Source of the DNA: Kribbella sp. NBC_01245 | GTDB taxonomy: Bacteria; Actinomycetota; Actinomycetes; Propionibacteriales; Kribbellaceae | Direction: 5' to 3' | Length of the DNA stretch: 64,000 nucleotides | Assembly (NCBI RefSeq): GCF_036226525.1 | Contig: NZ_CP108487.1 | Span: 1,984,001-2,048,000, forward strand | Shown: positions 37,251 through 44,741 of the stretch, piece after piece | Position numbering within the stretch: the stretch's first letter is position 1 | Layout of the letters: each line of letters opens with the position of its first letter | Position numbers and translations under genes: made by a program | The notes under the pieces: generated by a model | Told to the model about the DNA's origin: nothing | The model's input: the letters and a program-made list of their open reading frames with translations, nothing else | The model's database searches: none

Positions 37251-37874
37251 TCAGCCGGTCATGCGCGCGCGGCGGCGGGCGGCCAGCTCGTCGCTGTGGT
37301 GAGCGGTGTCACTGTCGGAGCCGACCCGCTCGGTCGGCAGCTCGGACAGCGAGCCCTCGACCTCACGCCAGACGCCGCCGAGCGCGATACCGAACACGCC
37401 CTGACCGCCGGCCAGCAGATCGATCACCTCATCCGGCGAGGTGCACATGTAGACACTCGCGCCGTCGCTCATCAGCGTGATCTGGGTCAGATCGTCCATG
37501 CCTTGCTCGCGCAGGTGGGCGATCGCCGTACGGATCTGCTGCAACGAGATACCGGCGTCGAGCAGCCGCTTGATCACCTTGAGCAGCAGTACGTCGCGGA
37601 AACCGTAGAGCCGCTGCGTACCGGAACCGGTCGCCGGGCGCACCGTCGGCGCCACCAGACCCGTCCGGGCCCAGTAGTCCAGCTGGCGGTAGGTGATACC
37701 GGCGGCGGCACACGCGGTCGGACCGCGGAAGCCGACATCGTCCGGCATCGGTGAGAGGTCATCGTCGAAGAGCAGACCCTGCACGCCAGCGGTCGCGGCG
37801 GCCTCGGCGTGCGCTTCCGACCTCTCTTGTGCGACGGTCTGCGCCGTCACATCGGTGTCGCCGGTGCGTGTCAC
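37251..37874 (-). CDS. MerR-family regulator, Rv1830-like
   Basis: DNA-binding protein of 207 residues. The MerR helix-turn-helix/wing is near residues 48–85 (FRGPTACAAAGITYRQLDYWARTGLVAP…GTQRLYGFRDV), followed by an effector/dimer domain and a basic C-terminus. It lacks the metal-binding Cys of classical MerR. By position (DUF151 gene, second MerR, FHA gene) it corresponds to Rv1830. GTG start with AGGGAGG. Function in the cell is unknown; a link to growth and cell division has been proposed for this locus. Confidence 0.88.
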   Translation of the reverse strand: MTRTGDTDVTAQTVAQERSEAHAEAAATAGVQGLLFDDDLSPMPDDVGFRGPTACAAAGITYRQLDYWARTGLVAPTVRPATGSGTQRLYGFRDVLLLKVIKRLLDAGISLQQIRTAIAHLREQGMDDLTQITLMSDGASVYMCTSPDEVIDLLAGGQGVFGIALGGVWREVEGSLSELPTERVGSDSDTAHHSDELAARRRARMTG

Positions 37875-38053
37875 GCCAGAGCCTCCCTAGAAAACCCGTT
37901 CTGATGCCTGAAAGGAGCGGATCACATCGGTGGAGTTACACACCCCACAACTCCTTCACGGTAGGCCGCCGAACAGGGCCGGTCAACGACGTGGGCATCG
38001 AGCGACGTGCGTGTCGCAGCAACCAACCTCAATCGTTACCTGAGGGTGAGGGT

Positions 38054-38146
38054 GTTGCATTCATCGGTCCGAAACTGCCCTCTCCCGCCGCAGACCTGTG
38101 CCGGCCCGCTGTGCCGAGAGGGCAGTTTCGGACCGATGAATGCAAC
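38054..38146. repeat. perfect 31-bp inverted repeat element, diverged arm
   Basis: Arms 38054–38084 and 38116–38146 pair without a mismatch, but their sequence (GCATTCATCGGTCCGAAACT inside) differs from the 17.7-kb type at several places, so both arms must have changed together. The loop CCTGTGCCGGCCCGCTGTG matches the loop at 17.7 kb at 17 of 19 bases. It lies in the 505-base gap between the Rv1830-like gene and the DUF151 gene. Confidence 0.92.
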
Positions 38147-38175
38147 CCCGTGGTCACCCCTCCGCCGTCCTCCTG

Positions 38176-38300
38176 CCGCGAGTGGTCGCGTCATGCCCCG
38201 TCCACTCGCGGGAGGTTCAGAGGATGACCACTCGCGGATGGTTCAGGGATGACGCGAACGCCTTCTGGGATGGCGCAGATGGTCTTCGACCACTCGCGGA
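38176..38300. repeat. CCACTCGCGG repeat cluster
   Basis: CCGCGAGTGGTCG at 38176–38188 pairs perfectly with CGACCACTCGCGG at 38288–38300; two more direct CCACTCGCGG copies lie between (from 38202 and 38228). The first copy continues as CCGCGAGTGGTCGCGTC, identical to the arm of the element at 11041. The remaining 80 bases before the DUF151 stop hold nothing recognised. Confidence 0.8.
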
Positions 38301-38379
38301 GAAGGAAAGGGCGCGCGCCTGGTGAGCCGCATTCCGCGTCCGACCGTCGCCGAGGGGGACGGACGTCGGCTGCGGGGCG

Positions 38380-38871
38380 TTAGCTTTTGTCGAAGTCTTC
38401 TGGGGAGACTTGGTCGAGGAATTCGCGGAAGCGCTCGACCTCTTCTTCCTCTTCGACCTCGTCGTCGGCGGAGTCCAGTTCGGGCACGGGGATACCGGCC
38501 TCGGCGAGGATCTCGTCGGCGCAGAACAGCGGGGTGCCGGTTCGCAGGGCGAGGGCGATCGAATCCGAGGGACGGGCCGAGATCTCGGTCTTGTCGTCGA
38601 AGACCAGTACGGCTTCGAAGACGCCCTCGTTCAGGTTCACGATCCGGACCTGCGTAAGTCGGTGACCGAGTAATTCGATCACCGAGGCGAACAGGTCGTG
38701 GGTCAGCGGTCTGGGCGGTTCCATGCCCTGCTGGGCGAAAGCGATCGCACTCGCCTCCGCCGCTCCGATCCAAATTGGCAGGTAGCGCTCGCCCCCGACC
38801 TCCCGTAACAGGACGATCGGCTGGCTCGAGGGCATTTCCACCCGTACTCCGACTACGTCGACTTCGCGCAC
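38380..38871 (-). CDS. bifunctional nuclease family protein (DUF151), Rv1829-like
   Basis: A 163-residue protein of the DUF151/BFN family. The conserved LREVGGERYLPIWIGAAEASAIAF and RPLTHDLFASVIELLG motifs and the SARPSDSIALALRTGTPLF segment are present. Plant relatives have nuclease activity; the bacterial role is unclear. A highly acidic tail (DDEVEEEEEVERF) follows the domain. It lies between the two MerR genes exactly as Rv1829 does. Confidence 0.92.
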   Translation of the reverse strand: MREVDVVGVRVEMPSSQPIVLLREVGGERYLPIWIGAAEASAIAFAQQGMEPPRPLTHDLFASVIELLGHRLTQVRIVNLNEGVFEAVLVFDDKTEISARPSDSIALALRTGTPLFCADEILAEAGIPVPELDSADDEVEEEEEVERFREFLDQVSPEDFDKS

Positions 38872-38933
38872 ATCTTCAGCCTACTCTGCGAGCGGGAAGG
38901 CCCGGCCCGCCCTGGCGTGGCCCGCGGACAAAT

Positions 38934-39671
38934 TCAGCGTTTGGCGTTGCGGGGGCGTTTGAGGCCGGAGCGGACGAGGGCGGCGTGGAGGCGGACCGAG
39001 AGAGCGGCGAGTTCCTTGACGGTGTCGTCGGCCTTGCGGGTGGCTTCGGCACCACGCTGGCGCGCGAGCGGGCTCACCACTTGCTCGATCAGACCGATCT
39101 CCCGGTCGGCCGCCGTACGGAACGGACGCAGGTGCCGGGGCTCGACGCCGTACGACGCGAGCTCGCTGGCCGTCTTGGCGATCAGCAGGGCCTCGCCGTC
39201 GTAGTGGCCGTCTCGCGCGATGACCAGGCCGTAGCTCTCGAGTTGGCCGAGGACCTCGGCGGTGATCCCCGCGGCGGTGAGCAACTCGGCCCGGGTCAAC
39301 CGCAAGTCGGTCGACGGCGGGCTGAAGTCATGCGGCTTCGGGAGATCCGCCGGCTCGGACAAATCGCTCGGCGGCTCGGGGTTGGCTGCGACAAAAACAG
39401 GTGGGCGCAGGCCCCGGTCCATCGCCGAGAGGTGTTCCTTGATGACCTTCAGCGGCAGGTAGTGGTCGCGCTGCGCCGACAGGACGTAGCGCAGCCGCGC
39501 CACATCCTGTTCGGTGAAACGGCGGTAGCCCGACGAGGTCCGGGCCGGCTCGACCAGGCCCTCCGCTTCCAGGAAGCGGATCTTCGAGATCGAGATCTCC
39601 TCGAAGTCGGGACTGAGCCGAGCCAGCACCTCTCCGATGCTGAAACCCGGCTGCGGACTGCCGCTGGTCAC
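38934..39671 (-). CDS. MerR-family regulator, Rv1828-like
   Basis: A 245-residue regulator. The MerR winged helix is FSIGEVLARLSPDFEEISISKIRFLEAEGLVEP…GYRRFTEQDVARLRYVL (residues about 10–70). A non-conserved Pro/Ser-rich linker and an all-helical C-terminal domain follow. A GTG start one base after the stop of the FHA gene is chosen; a longer frame would sit inside that gene. In mycobacteria the homologue is Rv1828, next to garA. Confidence 0.9.
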   Translation of the reverse strand: MTSGSPQPGFSIGEVLARLSPDFEEISISKIRFLEAEGLVEPARTSSGYRRFTEQDVARLRYVLSAQRDHYLPLKVIKEHLSAMDRGLRPPVFVAANPEPPSDLSEPADLPKPHDFSPPSTDLRLTRAELLTAAGITAEVLGQLESYGLVIARDGHYDGEALLIAKTASELASYGVEPRHLRPFRTAADREIGLIEQVVSPLARQRGAEATRKADDTVKELAALSVRLHAALVRSGLKRPRNAKR

Positions 39672-39672
39672 C

Positions 39673-40191
39673 TCACTGGCCGCTGGCGTAGTAGACCAGG
39701 CGGTACTTGCCGATCTGGACCTCATCCCCGTTCGCCAGGGAGAGCTCGTCGATGCGGTCGCGGTTCACGTAGGTGCCGTTCAGGCTGCCCACGTCGCGGA
39801 CCTTGACGCCCGCGCCCTCGCGGCGGAACTCCGCGTGCCGGCGGGAGACGGTGACGTCGTCCAGGAAGATGTCGCTGTCGGGGTGCCGACCCGCGGTCAC
39901 GACATCGGTGTCGAGCAGGAACCGGCTGCCCGCGTTCGGACCGCGCTGCACGATCAGCAGCGCCGATCCGGCCGGCAGCGCGTTGACGGCGGCCTCGTCC
40001 TCATCGGACAACTGCTCGCCGGAGTCGAAACGCTCGGTGTCCGGTTCGGCGCCGATGGCGGTCAGCATCGCGGTGTCGCTGACCCCGGGCGGCGTCACCG
40101 GGCGGTCAGCGCCAGGGAGCATCGATCCGCACTGCGAGCAGAACCGGCTGCCCTCGGAATTCTCGTGCCCGCACTGGTTGCAGAACGGCAT
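39673..40191 (-). CDS. garA: FHA-domain protein, GarA/OdhI-like, with zinc ribbon
   Basis: A 172-residue protein. N-terminal zinc ribbon: CNQCG (residues 4–8) and CSQCG (18–22). The FHA domain is at about 90–165, with phospho-Thr-binding GRHPDSDIFLDDVTVSRRHAEF and LNGTYVNRDRI. GarA/OdhI binds and inhibits 2-oxoglutarate dehydrogenase and glutamate dehydrogenase until phosphorylated by PknB/PknG at a TETTSVF-like site. Here that site is not recognisable; the nearest candidate is SDTAMLTAIG (about 39–48). GGAGG site before the ATG; coupled to the MerR gene. Confidence 0.9.
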   Translation of the reverse strand: MPFCNQCGHENSEGSRFCSQCGSMLPGADRPVTPPGVSDTAMLTAIGAEPDTERFDSGEQLSDEDEAAVNALPAGSALLIVQRGPNAGSRFLLDTDVVTAGRHPDSDIFLDDVTVSRRHAEFRREGAGVKVRDVGSLNGTYVNRDRIDELSLANGDEVQIGKYRLVYYASGQ

Positions 40192-40267
40192 GCTGTCATC
40201 CTCCAGATCGCCGTGAAGCGGTGTTTCGCCCGGATATGGGAACTGCTTAGCGAGAGTGCCGATGGTA

Positions 40268-40307
40268 TGCCGGACCTCAACCCTCAACCAGCGGTTGAGG
40301 TCCGGCA
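40268..40307. terminator. 15-bp perfect hairpin between gcvH and the FHA gene
   Basis: TGCCGGACCTCAACC pairs exactly with GGTTGAGGTCCGGCA around a 10-base loop. It starts seven bases after the gcvH stop on the minus strand. There is no U-tract, so it may attenuate or process the transcript rather than stop it fully. Confidence 0.75.
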
Positions 40308-40313
40308 AACCTA

Positions 40314-40694
40314 TCAGTTCTGCTCGAGCTGTCCCTGGTAGGTCTCCGCGTCCATCAGCGCCTCGACCTCTTCGGGGTCCTCCACGTCGATGTCGAGCAG
40401 CCAGCCCTCGCCGTACGGGTCGCTGTTCACCAGGTCGGGCTGGTCGGAGAGCGCCTCGTTCACGGCGACGATGGTGCCGTTGACGGGCGCGTACAGATCG
40501 CTCACGCTCTTGGTCGACTCCAGCTCGCCGCAGGAGTCACCGGCCCGCACCTTCGCGCCGACCTCGGGCAGCTGGACGTACACGATGTCACCGAGTGCGT
40601 CCTGCGCGAAGTCGGTGATACCGACCCGGGTCGGCCCCTCGCCCGTCTTCACCCACTCGTGCTCGGCCGTGTACTTCAGGTCTTCGGGGTACAC
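40314..40694 (-). CDS. gcvH: glycine cleavage system H protein
   Basis: Lipoyl carrier of the glycine cleavage complex, 126 residues. The lipoylated Lys is Lys62 in GELESTKSVSDL; the N-terminus YPEDLKYTAEHEWV is canonical. GTG start with a GAGGAC site. It is separated from gcvP by the garA–merR–DUF151–merR block as in M. tuberculosis (Rv1826–Rv1832), and, unlike gcvP, shows no riboswitch of its own. Confidence 0.96.
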   Translation of the reverse strand: MYPEDLKYTAEHEWVKTGEGPTRVGITDFAQDALGDIVYVQLPEVGAKVRAGDSCGELESTKSVSDLYAPVNGTIVAVNEALSDQPDLVNSDPYGEGWLLDIDVEDPEEVEALMDAETYQGQLEQN

Positions 40695-40770
40695 CGTTGT
40701 CCTCGTTTCGCTCAGTGGAACTGGCACAGCTTGTAATGGCTTGGAAATCTGACAGCTCAGGCGATCGCGA

Positions 40771-41637
40771 TCACCTGGTCGGGCTGGGCGCCGGGCGAGC
40801 GTAGCGATGCTCCTCGGGCCTGTGCAAGGCGGTGATCTGAATGACACGAAGCTCGGTCACTTCGGCAGTGCCGCCGACCTGCGGACCCTCGATCTCGCTG
40901 ATCAGACCGCCGGGGAAATTGGCCGCCTCGGCGAGGTTGTGGGAATCACCGATCGCCTCGATCACGTACGGTGAACCGACCTTCTCGCCGTCGATCCGGA
41001 CACCCGGCGAGTCGTCGACCAGATCGGTGCTGGCGACCACCCGGACCGAGCCGTTGATCTGGATCGCCTCCGCGCCGGCATCGCGCAGCTCCTCGATGGC
41101 GTCGAGCAGATTGCTGGAGGTGACCTTGTCCTCCGGATCGTTCAGCGTGATGCGCACGCCTGGGCCCTGCGCCTTCGCCGTACCCGCGAGGATGCTCAGC
41201 ACCCTCGCCTGCTCCTCGGCCTGCTGGCGCGCGGTGGCGGTCTTGTCCGCACTGGACGAGAGCGACTCCTTGCGGGCCTGCAACTCGACGATCTCACTCT
41301 CCAGCCGGCGAGTGGAGTTGCCGAGGCCATCGAGGATCGCGATCAGGTCCTCGCGGCGAGCGTTCGCATAACCGTCGTCGGCCCGGTTCACCCGGACCTG
41401 GACGACTGCCATGAACGCGACCAGCCCGAGCACGACGGCGACGATGGCCTGGCCGCGCGAAGGCTTGAACCCGGCGCGGATCCGCTGCCAGGCCAGGTTC
41501 GGCGGTTTGGGACCGGGCATCGGCGTGGGCTTGGCCGGGTGCCGGTCGCTCGCGTCCGCCTGGACCTCGGGCAGCACCTCGGGGCCTTCGGGTTTCGTGC
41601 CGTCCGGCTGCTTGGGTGTGTCGTTGGTATCGCTCAT
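40771..41637 (-). CDS. DUF881 family membrane protein, Rv1825-like
   Basis: A 288-residue protein. About 58 soluble N-terminal residues rich in Pro and Asp precede one transmembrane helix (GQAIVAVVLGLVAFMAVVQV). Then come a coiled coil (around 95–145) and an extracytoplasmic DUF881 domain (GPGVRITLNDPED…INGSVRVVASTDL…YVIEAIGD). Related proteins resemble the sporulation protein SpoIIQ-associated families and may bind wall or division partners; the function is not established. It is 12 bases downstream of the sbp gene. Confidence 0.9.
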   Translation of the reverse strand: MSDTNDTPKQPDGTKPEGPEVLPEVQADASDRHPAKPTPMPGPKPPNLAWQRIRAGFKPSRGQAIVAVVLGLVAFMAVVQVRVNRADDGYANARREDLIAILDGLGNSTRRLESEIVELQARKESLSSSADKTATARQQAEEQARVLSILAGTAKAQGPGVRITLNDPEDKVTSSNLLDAIEELRDAGAEAIQINGSVRVVASTDLVDDSPGVRIDGEKVGSPYVIEAIGDSHNLAEAANFPGGLISEIEGPQVGGTAEVTELRVIQITALHRPEEHRYARPAPSPTR

Positions 41638-41649
41638 AGCGCTGTCCTG

Positions 41650-41982
41650 TCAGGCCCGGAAGATGTGGCGCCGGATCGCGGCCATGTTGGTGAAGATGCG
41701 GATGCCGAGCACGACCACCACGCCCGTGGACAGCTGGGAGCCGACGCCGAGCTGGTCGCCGAGGTAGACGATCAGGGCCGCGATCAACACGTTGGAGATG
41801 AACGACACGACGAAGACCTTGTCGTCGAAGATGCCGTCCAGGAAGGCCCGGAGCGCACCGAAGACGGCGTCCAGCGCGGCGACGACCGCGATCGGCAGAT
41901 AGGGCTGCGCCCATTCCGGTACGTCGGGTGCGACCAGCAGGCCGATCACCACGCCGAGGACCAGACCGAGTACGGCGATCAT
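41650..41982 (-). CDS. sbp: small basic protein (DUF1290)
   Basis: A 110-residue membrane protein with three hydrophobic segments (MIAVLGLVLGVVIGLLVAP; PYLPIAVVAALDAVFGALRA; FISNVLIAALIVYLG and following). It matches the Sbp family found near ftsZ in Bacillus and between two DUF881 genes in actinomycetes (Rv1824). ATG start overlaps the stop of the upstream DUF881 gene by ATGA. Function unknown, presumably envelope-related. Confidence 0.9.
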   Translation of the reverse strand: MIAVLGLVLGVVIGLLVAPDVPEWAQPYLPIAVVAALDAVFGALRAFLDGIFDDKVFVVSFISNVLIAALIVYLGDQLGVGSQLSTGVVVVLGIRIFTNMAAIRRHIFRA

Positions 41983-42869
41983 CGCGGCATCACCTTCGCG
42001 TATCGCAGCGCGATGGTGGCATCGCCGGGCACCAGCAAGGAGTCCTCCGTCGTAATCGTCATCCGGACATCGAAATTCGTGACCAGATATTGCATCCACT
42101 GTCCACCAGAGCTCTGCGCGAAGCGGGCCGGCATGGTGGCCCGGTCTCCGATCGCGTGCACGGTGTACGGCGGGGTCAGGGAACTGTAGTCGACAGTGAT
42201 GGCACTACCGGCGCCACGGATCGCGGTCAGCGAGGTGAGGCGATGACCGTTCACCGAGATCGCCTCGGCGCCGGCGGTCCACAAACCGTTGACCAGCTGC
42301 TGCAGATCGACGTCCAGCAAGCGGCCTTGTTTGTTCGTGGCGTCCTTCGCGTCGTCGACGACGGCCTTCAGACCCGGGCCGCTGACCGGCACCGATCCGG
42401 TTTGCAGCTCCAGCTGGTCGAGCTCCTGCTGCAATCGCGTGCCTTCGGCCGAATTGCCCAGACCGCTCGCCTGCAAACCGCGAACCTCGCTCGCCAGTTT
42501 GGACTGCTCACCACGCAGCTGGTTCAACCGGCCGTCCGCGTCGTCGATCCGGGTGATCAGCTGGTTGCGCTGCTTCTCGGCCTCGGGCGCGGTGCGGAAG
42601 TTCTGCGCGGCGGCCGTGGCGAGCAACAACCCGACCGCCGCCATAGCGATCACGCCGAGCACTCGCTGCGCGACCGGGCGCACCTTCTCCGGATCGCGAC
42701 TACGCGAGCGGGCGGCATCGGCGTACCCCTCATCGAGTGGGTGCGCCATCAGGTTGTTGAGCAGCGACATCGACGCGTCGGGTCGCCGCTGCGGCTGACC
42801 TGCCGGCGGCGCGCCTGGCGATCCGGCCTGGGGCGTGGCGCCGTTGCGGTGCGGAGGCTGCTGCGTCAC
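41979..42869 (-). CDS. DUF881 family membrane protein, Rv1823-like
   Basis: A 296-residue protein. A Pro/Gln-rich cytoplasmic start, one transmembrane helix (VLGVIAMAAVGLLLATAA, near residues 70–87), a coiled coil, and a DUF881 domain (GPGLKAVVDDAKD…VDLQQLVNGLWTAGAEAISVNGHRL). A GTG start with AAGGATG upstream is chosen over much earlier starts that would enter pgsA. With sbp and the second DUF881 gene it forms a three-gene envelope module. Confidence 0.9.
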   Translation of the reverse strand: MTQQPPHRNGATPQAGSPGAPPAGQPQRRPDASMSLLNNLMAHPLDEGYADAARSRSRDPEKVRPVAQRVLGVIAMAAVGLLLATAAAQNFRTAPEAEKQRNQLITRIDDADGRLNQLRGEQSKLASEVRGLQASGLGNSAEGTRLQQELDQLELQTGSVPVSGPGLKAVVDDAKDATNKQGRLLDVDLQQLVNGLWTAGAEAISVNGHRLTSLTAIRGAGSAITVDYSSLTPPYTVHAIGDRATMPARFAQSSGGQWMQYLVTNFDVRMTITTEDSLLVPGDATIALRYAKVMPR

Positions 42870-42904
42870 TGGTTCATCCTTGCATGCGGTGCGGTCGCCA
42901 AAGC

Positions 42905-43510
42905 TCAGCCTGGCGCCGGGCTCACCTTGGATAACGGTGGCACCGTCTCCACCAGGTGTTTGAGCTGTGCGAAGTAGAGCGCACCCGCCCAGTAGTACAA
43001 CCCGGTGCCCCAGATCGCGAACGCCCAGCCGAACACGCGGGCCAGCATGCTCAACGTGCCATCGCCGTCGCCCAGCAGGAGCAGCGGAAACGCGTAAAGC
43101 AGATTGAACGTCGCGGCCTTGCCGAGGAAGTGCACGGGCAACGCGTTGAACCCGCGCCGATGCAGCACCGGCAACGTGAACGTCAGCAGCAGATCCCGCA
43201 ACGGCAGCGCGATCGCCAGCCACCACGGAATGATGTCGCGCAACGCCAGACCGAGCACGGTCGCGAAGATGTAGAGCCGATCGGCCACCGGATCGAGCAT
43301 CTGCCCGAGCCTGGTGGTCTGGTTCATCCGCCGGGCGATCTGGCCGTCGGCCCAGTCGGTGAAGCCGGAGATCATCAGTACGACGATCGCCCAGCCGTCC
43401 TCCTGCGGCCCGAGGATCAGCCAGAGGAAGACCGGAACGCCCAGCAGTCGGAGCATGCTCAGCGCATTCGGGATCGTCAGCACCCGGTCGGATACTTCCA
43501 GCTCCGCCAC
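42905..43510 (-). CDS. CDP-alcohol phosphatidyltransferase (PgsA2-like)
   Basis: Membrane enzyme of 201 residues of the CDP-alcohol phosphotransferase family. The catalytic signature D(x2)DG(x2)AR(x8)G(x3)D(x3)D is intact in DWADGQIARRMNQTTRLGQMLDPVAD (near 53–78). Several hydrophobic helices surround it. Its place at the head of the DUF881–sbp block equals Rv1822 (pgsA2), whose product could be phosphatidylglycerophosphate or cardiolipin; the acceptor alcohol cannot be read from sequence. GTG start with GGGAGGG. Confidence 0.88.
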   Translation of the reverse strand: MAELEVSDRVLTIPNALSMLRLLGVPVFLWLILGPQEDGWAIVVLMISGFTDWADGQIARRMNQTTRLGQMLDPVADRLYIFATVLGLALRDIIPWWLAIALPLRDLLLTFTLPVLHRRGFNALPVHFLGKAATFNLLYAFPLLLLGDGDGTLSMLARVFGWAFAIWGTGLYYWAGALYFAQLKHLVETVPPLSKVSPAPG

Positions 43511-43763
43511 GAGACCCTCCCGATTTCACCACTGCCCCTGTGCGCAACGCGTACGCCCCTGTCCCGATCCGTACTGTACTTCGGCCCACCGACAGTCCCG
43601 CGCGCAGGCACGCGTTCCGCGCCCACTGCCTGCCCAAACGCCCGATCCCGCGCCCCGGCTACGCCCAACCGGTCGAGGGTGACCCGATCGAGACCTTCGG
43701 CTCGGCCTCTTTGGTGGATGAGGGATGATGGGAGCCGGATATCCGGAATTCAGGAGGACTGTG

Positions 43764-43991
43764 ATGGCCCGGGCGAATATCGACCGGCAGGCCGCGAAGA
43801 AGCTCGGCGGCGCCGGCGACCGGCTGACCGCGATCATCAACGCGATCGCCGAATCCCACGGCGACAAACCGGTCGAGCAGATCGAGGCCGAGCTCACCCG
43901 CCAAATGGGCCTCGTCGGCGTCACCGGCAACTGGCGCAACACCGCCGAAGCCATCGCCGCCGGCGAAACCGTCGAACTCCACCTCCCCTGA
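43764..43991 (+). CDS. small uncharacterised actinobacterial protein
   Basis: A 75-residue soluble protein (MARANIDRQAAKKLGG…) with no family name I can assign. It is helical in character, without Cys or membrane segments. An AGGAGG site six bases before the ATG supports expression from this start; a GTG one codon earlier is too close to the site. It is divergent from pgsA. The 133-base gap after it leads to a TetR gene. Confidence 0.65.
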   Translation: MARANIDRQAAKKLGGAGDRLTAIINAIAESHGDKPVEQIEAELTRQMGLVGVTGNWRNTAEAIAAGETVELHLP

Positions 43992-44086
43992 CCCTCACCA
44001 CCGGTTGGTTGCCTTAGTCAACAAACGCCAGCACTCTTCCCGATTTCACTGACGCCTGGTCAAAGTACAACGGTCGTGGCATTGTT

Positions 44087-44102
44087 TACAACGGGCGTTG
44101 TA
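44087..44102. promoter_or_regulatory. probable TetR operator
   Basis: TACAACGGGCGTTGTA is a perfect 7+2+7 palindrome 22 bases before the TetR start. A further half-site TACAACGG lies 21 bases upstream (44066), making a larger AGTACAACG…CGTTGTACT dyad. Autoregulation is the likely use. Confidence 0.75.
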
Positions 44103-44124
44103 CTAGTGGATCGGGTGATGTGGG

Positions 44125-44727
44125 ATGGCGAGGGCGGATAAGCGGGCGGCGATGCTGGCCGGGGCGACAGCGGTGTTCGCTCGCGATGGGTATACCCGGG
44201 CGAGCATCGACGCGATCGCCGCGACCGCGCAGGTGTCGAGCCGGACCATCTACAACCACTTCGGCGATAAGGCCCAGCTCTTCCAGGCCGTCATCCAGGA
44301 GAGCGCCGCCCGGGTCGCGGCCGCGCAGATCGCGTTGATCGAGCGGTATCTGCACAAGGTGACCGATCTCGAGACCGACCTTTTCGAGTTCGGGGTCGCG
44401 TGGCTGACGCCGATCCCCGACTTCGCCGACCACTCGGCCTTGCTGCGTCAGATCAACGCCGAACTCGAGCACATTCCGCAGGCCGCCATCGACAGTTGGC
44501 AGGAGACCGGGCCGCTCCGGGTCCGGCGCGCGCTGGCTGAGCGATTCGCCCGGCTCGGCGCGGACGGCCTGCTCAAGATCGACGATCCCGAACGGGCGGC
44601 GCTGCACTTCGGCGTACTGATCTTCCCCGACGGTCCACCACGCCGACGCACCACCCGCACGGAGGCCGAGATCGTCGACTCCGTGCGCGCCGGCGTACGG
44701 ACGTTCCTGCACGGACATCTCTTCTAG
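44125..44727 (+). CDS. TetR-family transcriptional regulator
   Basis: A 200-residue repressor-type regulator. The N-terminal helix-turn-helix is residues about 5–52 (RAAMLAGATAVFARDGYTRASIDAIAATAQVSSRTIYNHFGDK). The C-terminal helical ligand domain matches the type with LRQINAELEHIPQAAIDSWQETGPLRVRRALAERF. It is followed 14 bases later by an aldo/keto reductase gene, the likely target. The ligand is unknown. Confidence 0.92.
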   Translation: MARADKRAAMLAGATAVFARDGYTRASIDAIAATAQVSSRTIYNHFGDKAQLFQAVIQESAARVAAAQIALIERYLHKVTDLETDLFEFGVAWLTPIPDFADHSALLRQINAELEHIPQAAIDSWQETGPLRVRRALAERFARLGADGLLKIDDPERAALHFGVLIFPDGPPRRRTTRTEAEIVDSVRAGVRTFLHGHLF

Positions 44728-44741
44728 TGGTGAGGACTGCT

